From Gammaproteobacteria bacterium (GTDB lineage Bacteria; Pseudomonadota; Gammaproteobacteria; Eutrophobiales; Eutrophobiaceae), in assembly GCA_012270695.1 (NCBI GenBank), contig JAAXHV010000020.1:1-7409 (forward strand): a stretch of 7,409 nucleotides of DNA, in the 5' to 3' direction. The notes beneath the pieces are model-generated. The model did not search any database. It was not told the DNA's origin and worked only from the letters and a program-made list of their open reading frames with translations. Position numbers and translations under genes: made by a program. Within the stretch, counting starts at the first letter, position 1, and the number at the start of each line of letters is the position of its first letter. Shown in pieces: positions 1-4,305 of the stretch.

Positions 1-103
1 GATGGACTTGATCAGAGCTTCCATAACACATTGATAGCAAATATGTCTCCGGCAGGAACAAGCGACCTGGTGAGAAACCCGGGCTATTGGTCAGGAGGTG
101 GGG
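1..103. other. Intergenic region downstream of rpsU (no gene supported)
   Basis: No convincing gene lies here. On the minus strand, after the rpsU stop, the sequence holds a REP-like element (65-86, listed separately). Near the left edge there are two minus-strand ATG triplets (29-31 and 22-24) that could open a next gene running out of the window. Neither has a well-spaced Shine-Dalgarno sequence (the nearest GGAGA is about 14 nt from the first), and only 8 to 10 codons are visible, so I call no gene. In many Gammaproteobacteria dnaG follows rpsU, but nothing visible here confirms that. Confidence 0.5.
65..86 (-). repeat. REP-like element copy 1, downstream of rpsU
   Basis: Read on the minus strand, these 22 nt match 1665-1686 (plus strand, at the tsaD stop) at 20 of 22 positions. 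The shared core is AGCCCGG, then TTTCTCACC, then GGT. Both copies sit just after a gene and point the same way relative to it (downstream of rpsU, downstream of tsaD). The CCCGG / CC-GG arms can form a short hairpin, with one central mismatch in this copy. In E. coli a terminator separates rpsU from dnaG; this element lies in the equivalent place and could attenuate transcription, but it has no U-tract, so that role is inference. Confidence 0.6.
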
Positions 104-319
104 TCAGTATTGCCTGATTTGCCGGGGGCCTGTCTTGGTCTGGCGCTTCTGGTGGCGTTTTACCGCGGCGGCGGCTTTTCGTTTTCTCATTTGTGTGGGT
201 TTTTCATAAAATTCACGCCGGTGGACTTCTGCCAGTACGCCGGCTTTCTCACAGGCTCGTTTAAAACGTCGCAGCGCGAAATCGAACGGTTCATTTTCTC
301 TTACTTTTACACTGGGCAT
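104..319 (-). CDS. rpsU: 30S ribosomal protein S21
   Basis: This encodes small-subunit ribosomal protein S21, which binds the 30S platform near the 3' end of 16S rRNA and helps mRNA recognition during initiation. The 71-residue product has the usual proteobacterial length. Its N-terminus (MPSVKVRENEPFDFALRRFK) and the following segment (CEKAGVLAEVHRREFYEKPT) are near-identical to the family consensus, and the C-terminal half is rich in Lys and Arg (RKRKAAAAVKRHQKRQ), as expected for an rRNA-binding tail. An AGGAA sequence lies about 12 nt before the ATG, a slightly long spacing. It is divergent from tsaD across a 340-nt intergenic region, the arrangement known from E. coli, where rpsU heads the rpsU-dnaG-rpoD operon. 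The rest of such an operon would lie left of the window. Identity is very secure. Confidence 0.98.
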   Translation of the reverse strand: MPSVKVRENEPFDFALRRFKRACEKAGVLAEVHRREFYEKPTQMRKRKAAAAVKRHQKRQTKTGPRQIRQY

Positions 320-365
320 AGAGTATGTGGTTCCTGTTTTTATTAATTCACAAAAAGGATCGGTG

Positions 366-393
366 ATTGTAGTAGGAATCCCGTTAAATGCAA
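366..393 (-). promoter_or_regulatory. Candidate rpsU promoter
   Basis: On the minus strand, TTGCAT (388-393) and TACAAT (366-371) are separated by 16 nt. The -10 matches TATAAT at 5 of 6 positions; the -35 is weak at 3 of 6. Transcription would start near 359, giving a leader of about 40 nt before the rpsU ATG. The position is sensible, but the -35 is poor, so this is a candidate only. Confidence 0.4.
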
Positions 394-396
394 GAA

Positions 397-520
397 GAAA
401 TAGAGGACAAACGCCATAGCACCCTCACTTTTGTCCTGCTCTCAGGGAAATATGGGACAACCATAGAAACGGAAATATAGGACAACCACTGTAGAATCCT
501 CACTCTTGTCCTGCTCTCAG
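397..520. repeat. Imperfect tandem repeat with internal inverted motifs
   Basis: Two 49-nt units, 397-445 and 472-520, match at 41 of 49 positions and are spaced 75 nt apart. A third partial copy of the unit's beginning (GAAATATGGGACAACC, 447-462) lies between them and matches 472-487 at 15 of 16. Each full unit carries AGGACAA followed exactly 27 nt later by its reverse complement TTGTCCT (404-410 with 431-437; 479-485 with 506-512), so each unit can fold into a hairpin of at least 7 bp. The last 18 nt of the two units are identical. The element is non-coding as far as I can tell, and its origin is unknown to me; it may be a dispersed genomic repeat or a degenerated mobile miniature element. 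Confidence 0.75.
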
Positions 521-582
521 AACCCGGTGGAGGCAAAAAGACCAGCGAGGCCGCATCCAGCGCAGTCTGTGCTGGCAACAAA

Positions 583-595
583 GTGATATAATCAC
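583..595 (+). promoter_or_regulatory. Extended -10 promoter for tsaD inside a palindrome
   Basis: TGATATAAT at 584-592 is a perfect TGnTATAAT extended -10 element, which can work without a good -35; none is visible at the right distance. Transcription would start near 599, about 60 nt before the tsaD ATG. The same bases form a perfect inverted repeat, GTGAT-ATA-ATCAC (583-595), which could be a small operator or chance. A TTGACA at 605-610 has no matching -10 and is not used. Confidence 0.5.
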
Positions 596-659
596 CCTAA
601 CTGGTTGACAGCAAATAAATTTATATTGATGACAAGCGACGATGAGATATGCGGGTTAA

Positions 660-1667
660 ATGCGCATCCTGGGAATAGAAACCTCTTGTGACGAAACCGG
701 AATCGCCATCTACGATTCTGAAAGGGGTTTGCTGGCAAACCAGCTCCATAGCCAGATTAGTCTGCACAATACCTATGGCGGCGTGGTGCCGGAATTGGCT
801 TCGCGGGACCATGTCCGGCGCATCGCGCCGTTGCTGGCCGCTGCCATGCGACAGGCCGACCTGGAACCGGGCGCTATCGACGGGATTGCCTATACTGCCG
901 GTCCGGGGCTGATAGGGGCATTACTGGTGGGCGCCAGCGTCGGCAGAAGTCTGGCCTATTCCTGGGGCGTGCCCGCCGTCGCCGTGCACCACATGGAGGC
1001 GCACCTGTTGGCGGTGATGCTTGAGGAGGACCGCCCCGATTACCCGTTTCTTGCTTTGCTAGTTTCAGGAGGACATACCCAGCTGCTGGAAGTCAGAGCG
1101 GTCGGCGATTATGCGATGCTGGGAGAATCACTGGATGACGCTGCAGGGGAGGCATTCGATAAGACCGCAAAATTGCTGGGACTGGGTTACCCCGGCGGTC
1201 CGTACTTGTCAGCTCTGGCAGAGAACGGACGCAGCGGCAGGTACAGCTTCCCGCGCCCCATGATCGACAGGCCCGGTCTCGATTTCAGTTTCAGCGGCCT
1301 GAAGACGGCGGTGGCACTGGTGGTTAAGGACCTCAAGGACGCAAATGAACAGGTCCGCGCCGACATCGCTCGCGCCTTCGTAGAAGCAGTGGTGGATGTC
1401 CTGGCGATCAAATGTGAGCGGGCCATAAAACAGACCGGCATCAACCGGCTGGTGGCAGCGGGCGGGGTCAGCGCCAACAGACAGCTACGGCAGAAACTGA
1501 AGAGAATGGCGCACGAGACGGGTGGGCGAATATTCTATCCAAGACCGGAGTTATGTACCGACAACGGCGCCATGATCGCATATACGGGTTACGTTAAAAT
1601 CAGCGCCGGCCAACGCGAACCCCTGGGTTTTGCAGCCTATCCTCGTTGGCGCCTGACTCCCGTTTAG
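660..1667 (+). CDS. tsaD: tRNA N6-adenosine threonylcarbamoyltransferase TsaD
   Basis: TsaD (formerly YgjD/Gcp) transfers the threonylcarbamoyl group from TC-AMP to A37 of ANN-decoding tRNAs, making t6A; it acts in the cytoplasm with TsaB and TsaE. The 335-residue length fits the bacterial family (E. coli about 337). Visible ASKHA-fold motifs in order are GIETSCDET (5-13), the metal-binding HMEAH (111-115), SGGHT (136-140), GYPGGP (177-182), AAGGVSAN (266-273) and CTDNGAMIA (299-307), where Asp301 is the expected metal/nucleotide ligand. No key residue is missing. The ATG at 660 gives the canonical N-terminus MRILGIETSCDET; the upstream Shine-Dalgarno is weak. The stop codon TAG is itself the first triplet of a REP-like repeat. 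It is divergent from rpsU and convergent with plsY, as in other Gammaproteobacteria. Confidence 0.98.
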   Translation: MRILGIETSCDETGIAIYDSERGLLANQLHSQISLHNTYGGVVPELASRDHVRRIAPLLAAAMRQADLEPGAIDGIAYTAGPGLIGALLVGASVGRSLAYSWGVPAVAVHHMEAHLLAVMLEEDRPDYPFLALLVSGGHTQLLEVRAVGDYAMLGESLDDAAGEAFDKTAKLLGLGYPGGPYLSALAENGRSGRYSFPRPMIDRPGLDFSFSGLKTAVALVVKDLKDANEQVRADIARAFVEAVVDVLAIKCERAIKQTGINRLVAAGGVSANRQLRQKLKRMAHETGGRIFYPRPELCTDNGAMIAYTGYVKISAGQREPLGFAAYPRWRLTPV

Positions 1668-1686
1668 CCCGGATTTCTCACCGGGT
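1665..1686 (+). repeat. REP-like element copy 2, starting at the tsaD stop codon
   Basis: This copy matches the minus-strand element at 65-86 at 20 of 22 positions. It starts at the TAG stop of tsaD. Its CCCGG (1668-1672) and CCGGG (1681-1685) arms form a perfect 5-bp stem around an 8-nt loop. The right arm can instead pair with CCCGG at 1721-1725 (see the next hairpin). Confidence 0.6.
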
Positions 1687-1725
1687 GATGCGATGATAAA
1701 TCGTCAGGATAGACGATTTACCCGG
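1681..1725. terminator. Nested hairpin between convergent tsaD and plsY
   Basis: The inner stem is a perfect 9-bp inverted repeat, TAAATCGTC (1697-1705) with GACGATTTA (1712-1720), around the 6-nt loop AGGATA. An outer stem CCGGG (1681-1685) with CCCGG (1721-1725) can close it, with an unpaired bulge on the left. It lies just after tsaD and also downstream of the convergent plsY, so a terminator or 3'-end stabiliser for either transcript is plausible. It has no U-tract, so classical intrinsic termination is not shown. Confidence 0.4.
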
Positions 1726-1744
1726 CCATAGGTCGCCCGTGGTG

Positions 1745-1766
1745 TTGCGCCCTGGGATGGGCGCAA
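1745..1766. terminator. Strong short hairpin in the tsaD/plsY spacer
   Basis: TTGCGCCC (1745-1752) and GGGCGCAA (1759-1766) are perfect 8-bp reverse complements around the 6-nt loop TGGGAT. The GC-rich stem would be stable in both orientations. No run of T follows on either strand. It is either part of the same REP-like block as the hairpins just upstream or a bidirectional 3'-end structure between the convergent genes. Confidence 0.4.
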
Positions 1767-1845
1767 TGATCGCAACGGATTATCGCCGCCAGCGGGTGCC
1801 TGCGTCCGAAAGCGTATCGGGAATATCAGACGGCAAGTCGCCTAA

Positions 1846-2439
1846 TTACTGCTTAAGCCTGATCTTGTTTTCCTCACCGGCTGACAGTTTTTTAATGTTT
1901 GACCGGTGGCGCCAGATTAAAACGGCAGACATGAGACTGATGCCGGCAAAGTGAAACGGCGAAGGTATGATTAACCAGCAGTATGCGGGTGAAAGTGCGC
2001 CGGCCGTAATGGCCGCCAGAGAAGAGTACCTGGATAGCAGGGCCGTAAGCAACCAGGTAATCATGAATGCCACGCCGAGCAGCCAATGGAAGGCAAGCAA
2101 TACACCGATTAATGTCGCTACCCCTTTGCCGCCGCGAAAGCCGAAAAACAGCGGATAGAGATGACCTGAAAAAGCTGCCAGGCCGGCGGCGGCGATGAAT
2201 ACGTCAGGCGCTTGGATAAATCGCAGCAACAGGACGGGAAGCAGACCTTTCAATACATCGCCAGAAAGGGTCAGCACGGCGGCTGTCTTACCGTACAGGC
2301 GCAATACATTGGTCGCGCCCGGATTGCCGGAGCCTTGCTCTCTTGGGTCGCCCAGCCCCAAAGCCCTGCAAACAATCACGGCGCTCGCAAGTGAGCCTGC
2401 CAGGTAGGCGAGGATAACCAGTCCGATATTGATCAACAT
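1846..2439 (-). CDS. plsY: Acyl-phosphate:glycerol-3-phosphate acyltransferase PlsY
   Basis: PlsY is an inner-membrane enzyme that moves the acyl group of acyl-phosphate (made by PlsX) onto glycerol-3-phosphate, giving lysophosphatidate, the first step of phospholipid synthesis. The 197 residues fit the family (about 200). All three conserved cytoplasmic motifs are visible: SGNPGATNVLR (37-47), GHLYPLFFGFRGGKG (92-106) and a C-terminal RHRSNIKKLSAGEE (177-190). Hydrophobic segments lie at roughly 3-25, 52-75, 80-98, 108-135 and 140-175, matching a five-helix membrane protein. The N-terminus MLINIGLVILAYLAGS is typical. No Shine-Dalgarno precedes the ATG, and the candidate promoter would start transcription almost at the ATG. 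It is divergent from folB, as in E. coli and Pseudomonas. Confidence 0.97.
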   Translation of the reverse strand: MLINIGLVILAYLAGSLASAVIVCRALGLGDPREQGSGNPGATNVLRLYGKTAAVLTLSGDVLKGLLPVLLLRFIQAPDVFIAAAGLAAFSGHLYPLFFGFRGGKGVATLIGVLLAFHWLLGVAFMITWLLTALLSRYSSLAAITAGALSPAYCWLIIPSPFHFAGISLMSAVLIWRHRSNIKKLSAGEENKIRLKQ

Positions 2440-2445
2440 AAGGTT

Positions 2446-2474
2446 ATTGGAATGGGTAATCCTCTCCCGGTCAA
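2446..2474 (-). promoter_or_regulatory. Candidate plsY promoter (leaderless?)
   Basis: On the minus strand, TTGACC (2469-2474) and TCCAAT (2446-2451) are separated by 17 nt; they match the sigma-70 consensus at 5 of 6 and 4 of 6 positions. Transcription would begin around 2439-2440, essentially at the A of the plsY ATG. That would fit the lack of a Shine-Dalgarno sequence, but the -10 is mediocre. Confidence 0.35.
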
Positions 2475-2492
2475 GTTGTTTGTGCTTGTATT

Positions 2493-2520
2493 TTTACTCT
2501 GACCGCAAATATCTGATAAT
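2493..2520 (+). promoter_or_regulatory. Candidate promoter of folB-folK
   Basis: TTTACT (2493-2498) and GATAAT (2515-2520) are separated by 16 nt, matching the sigma-70 boxes at 4 of 6 and 5 of 6 positions. Transcription would start near 2527, leaving a leader of about 24 nt before the folB ATG. The position in the divergent plsY/folB spacer is right; experimental support is lacking. Confidence 0.45.
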
Positions 2521-2550
2521 GTCTGTACCAATACATGTTATCCGTGACCT

Positions 2551-2907
2551 ATGGACATCATATACCTGAACGACCTGCGTATTGATACCGTAATAGGTAT
2601 CTATGACTGGGAGCGCCGCACAAAACAGACCGTGATCTTCGATATCGAGATGGCTGTTGATATCAGGAGGGCCGCTCAATCCGATAATATTGATGATACT
2701 GTGAGCTACAAGGCGGTCGCGAAACGGCTGATCAGCTATGTCAGTGCGGCAGAGTTCGAGTTGATTGAAACCCTGGCTGAAAGAGTAGCTGAGATACTAT
2801 TGGATGAGTTTAAGGTGCAATGGTGCCGGTTGCGGCTCAATAAGCGCGGCGCGCTGCGCGGTGTGCGCGACGTGGGCATTATCATAGAGCGGGGCAGCAA
2901 GCACTGA
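2551..2907 (+). CDS. folB: Dihydroneopterin aldolase FolB
   Basis: FolB cleaves 7,8-dihydroneopterin to 6-hydroxymethyl-7,8-dihydropterin and glycolaldehyde, a cytosolic step of folate synthesis; many members also epimerise to dihydromonapterin. The 118-residue protein has the usual length and the family's N-terminus (MDIIYLNDLRIDTVIGIYDWE). The catalytic set known from S. aureus and E. coli enzymes is present: Glu21 (in YDWE), Tyr53 (in TVSY), Glu73 (in LIETLAE) and Lys98 (in RLNKRGAL). The tail VGIIIERG is also canonical. The ATG at 2551 has no clear Shine-Dalgarno, but the conserved N-terminus fixes it. The stop codon is one base before the folK ATG, so the two are surely co-transcribed and probably translationally coupled; their products catalyse consecutive steps. 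Confidence 0.97.
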   Translation: MDIIYLNDLRIDTVIGIYDWERRTKQTVIFDIEMAVDIRRAAQSDNIDDTVSYKAVAKRLISYVSAAEFELIETLAERVAEILLDEFKVQWCRLRLNKRGALRGVRDVGIIIERGSKH

Positions 2908-2908
2908 G

Positions 2909-3403
2909 ATGGCGCGTATTTTTATCGGCGTCGGCAGCAACCGCGAACAGGAGAAACATATCAGGGCCGGAATCCGGAAACTCAAGGGAGTGTTTCATGA
3001 TTTACGCATCTCAACGATTTATGAAAACAAGGCCGTAGGGTTTGACGGCGATAATTTTTATAATTTCGTGATTGGTTGTGATACCAGACTGGAGGTGGAT
3101 GAGGTAATCAGCCGGCTCCACCGGATTGAAGACGAACTCGGGCGCGATCGAACGCAGCCTCGTTTTTCATCCCGGAACCTCGATCTGGACTTGTTGTTAT
3201 ACGATGACCTCATCATTGAAAACGAGGCTGTTCAACTGCCCAGGCAGGACATCGACAAGTACGCTTATGTATTGTGTCCCCTGGCAGAGATCGCCGGCGA
3301 CCTGCGCCACCCTGTCTCGGGCAGGACCTACGCGCAGTTGTGGTCTGAATTTGACCGCTCAGGTCAGGAACTGTGGCCGGTTGAGTTAAGAATTACGAAT
3401 TAG
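2909..3403 (+). CDS. folK: 6-hydroxymethyl-7,8-dihydropterin pyrophosphokinase FolK (folB-linked type)
   Basis: HPPK transfers pyrophosphate from ATP to the FolB product, making the substrate of dihydropteroate synthase. The 164 residues fit the family. Visible features are GVGSN (7-11), a substrate-loop region with NFYNFV (49-54), and the signature RFSSRNLDLDLLLY (85-98) with the magnesium-binding Asp92 and Asp94 and Arg89. The usual RWGPR lead-in of the E. coli enzyme is RFSSR here, so the substrate-stacking Trp is replaced by Phe. The C-terminal part (LPRQDIDKYAYVLCPLAEIAGDLRHP) resembles the FolK-like protein encoded next to folB in Pseudomonas, rather than the other, panC-linked FolK class. 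The genome may hold a second folK. The last codons (RITN and stop) are formed by the left arm of an inverted repeat, so the natural C-terminus may have been altered by repeat insertion. Confidence 0.92.
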   Translation: MARIFIGVGSNREQEKHIRAGIRKLKGVFHDLRISTIYENKAVGFDGDNFYNFVIGCDTRLEVDEVISRLHRIEDELGRDRTQPRFSSRNLDLDLLLYDDLIIENEAVQLPRQDIDKYAYVLCPLAEIAGDLRHPVSGRTYAQLWSEFDRSGQELWPVELRITN

Positions 3404-3480
3404 GAATGGGTGGAGCAGGAGATACGATGTTGATAGAAATTCATTCCTAATTCCTAATTCCTAATTCCTAATTCGTAATT
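3391..3480. repeat. Heptamer tandem array framed by a long inverted repeat
   Basis: Four perfect copies of the heptamer TTCCTAA lie at 3444-3471, followed by one variant TTCGTAA (3472-3478). The outer arms are exact reverse complements over 17 nt: 3391-3407 (AATTACGAATTAGGAAT) with 3464-3480. The left arm can instead pair with the first heptamer, 3397-3408 with 3442-3453 (12 bp), so several registers are possible. The left arm contains the folK stop codon and the right arm reaches the stop codon of the convergent pteridine-reductase gene. The AT-rich stem could act as a bidirectional 3'-end signal for the two convergent genes; the heptamer array itself looks like a slippage-prone short tandem repeat of the kind known as heptanucleotide repeats in several bacterial groups. 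Confidence 0.85.
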
Positions 3481-4210
3481 ACTCAGACAGGCTTCTGCCA
3501 CCGTCCACTGGTAAAATCTGACCGGTCACATAATCAGCCTCGGCAATGAGGAAATGCACCGCCTTGGCTATGTCGGCAGGATCTCCCAGGCGTTGCAGCG
3601 GGACCGTGGCCAGTATCGAGTCTTTTGTTTCCTCGTCCATTCCGGCAGGCCAGAGTATGGCGCCGGGAGAGACGGCATTCACGCGCACGTCCGGCGCCAG
3701 TTCCCGCGCCAGGCAGCGGGTCAACATGTTCAGACCTGATTTTGCCACGCTGTACATGGAGTGTTGCAGCAACGGTCGGCTCCCGTGTATATCTGTGATG
3801 TTGATGATACAACCCCGGGTCTTTTCCAGGTGCACGGCGGCGCGCCTGGCCAGGAACAGCGGTGCTTTGAGGTTCGTGCCGATGATTTCATTCCAGCTGG
3901 GTTCCTGGATTAGCGCTAATCGGGTCTGGTAGAACACGGAGGCATTATTTACCAGCGCATCCAGGCTGCCGGTCAGTTCCAGCGCAGTATCGATTACCCA
4001 ATCGTATGAGGATGCCGCCTGCAGGTCTGCCTGAACAGTACAGCATGAGTTGCTACGAATATGACTGAGTTCATGCGCAAGTTGGTTCGCCTCCTGCGCA
4101 GAACGATTGTAGTGAATGACCACGTTGAACTGCTTTGCGTGTAAATAGCGTGCGATGGCGGCGCCTATACGCTGGGCAGCGCCGGTAATCAGAACTGTCT
4201 TACCTGCCAT
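3479..4210 (-). CDS. Pteridine reductase, PTR1/FolM-type short-chain dehydrogenase
   Basis: This SDR enzyme is predicted to use NADPH to reduce pterins (dihydropterin or dihydromonapterin, possibly dihydrofolate). The 243 residues form one Rossmann domain. Its glycine motif is TGAAQRIG (9-16), the TGxxxRxG form with Arg that marks pteridine reductases instead of the usual GxG. HYNRS (33-37) is the expected NADPH phosphate-binding segment, NNAS (88-91) is present, and the catalytic Asp140, Tyr153 and Lys157 have exactly the 13- and 4-residue spacing of Leishmania PTR1 (D181, Y194, K198), where Asp replaces the usual SDR Ser. The C-terminal LPVDGG is also standard. It runs convergent to folB-folK, whose products make its likely pterin substrates. 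I leave the symbol blank because folM and ptr1 are not distinguished by sequence alone. The ATG at 4208-4210 is followed by a textbook SDR start. Confidence 0.9.
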   Translation of the reverse strand: MAGKTVLITGAAQRIGAAIARYLHAKQFNVVIHYNRSAQEANQLAHELSHIRSNSCCTVQADLQAASSYDWVIDTALELTGSLDALVNNASVFYQTRLALIQEPSWNEIIGTNLKAPLFLARRAAVHLEKTRGCIINITDIHGSRPLLQHSMYSVAKSGLNMLTRCLARELAPDVRVNAVSPGAILWPAGMDEETKDSILATVPLQRLGDPADIAKAVHFLIAEADYVTGQILPVDGGRSLSE

Positions 4211-4305
4211 TGTCCGGGTATCATGTTGTAGTCATATACGCCGAGGGTATTCTGCGGCGTACTGTTCAGTCTGACTATTTGACAACATATAAGCATCCGC
4301 TGCAA
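4211..4305. other. Divergent spacer between pteridine reductase and midA-like gene
   Basis: No gene is called here. A plus-strand reading frame is open from a TTG at 4210, overlapping the reductase start codon by one base, but its first 32 codons do not resemble the methyltransferase family. TATAAG (4288-4293) and TTGACA (4279-4284) are present but have no partner box at proper distance, so I do not call a promoter. Confidence 0.4.

Larger units (their letters stand above)
320..659. other. Divergent rpsU/tsaD intergenic region
   Basis: This 340-nt stretch holds no supported gene. From left to right it contains a probable rpsU promoter on the minus strand (366-393), an imperfect tandem repeat (397-520), a short GC-richer stretch, and an extended -10 promoter for tsaD (584-592) inside a small palindrome. 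The long distance is partly explained by the repeat. A 65-codon open frame on the minus strand (384-581) only translates the repeat and is not called as a gene. Confidence 0.6.

Noticed and set aside
1..31. Possible start of a minus-strand gene after rpsU (dnaG or another)
   Set aside because: Only 8 to 10 codons are visible, they do not resemble the DnaG or YqeY N-terminus, and there is no properly spaced ribosome binding site.
397..520. Could the repeated units be a CRISPR array?
   Set aside because: There are only two full, imperfect units with a partial third; the part between them contains another repeat copy, not a unique spacer, and no cas gene is in the window.
384..581. 65-codon minus-strand open frame across the rpsU/tsaD spacer
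   Set aside because: It only translates the two repeat units, with near-duplicate peptide stretches (SRTRVRIL... and SRTKVRVL...), and has no ribosome binding site or recognisable family.
605..610. Consensus TTGACA upstream of tsaD
   Set aside because: No usable -10 occurs 16 to 18 nt downstream; the nearby TATATT is only 11 nt away.
3546..3932. 128-codon plus-strand open frame
   Set aside because: It is antisense to the pteridine reductase, which has a complete catalytic motif set.
4279..4284. TTGACA before the MidA-like gene
   Set aside because: The region 17 nt downstream already overlaps the ATG and gives no acceptable -10 box.
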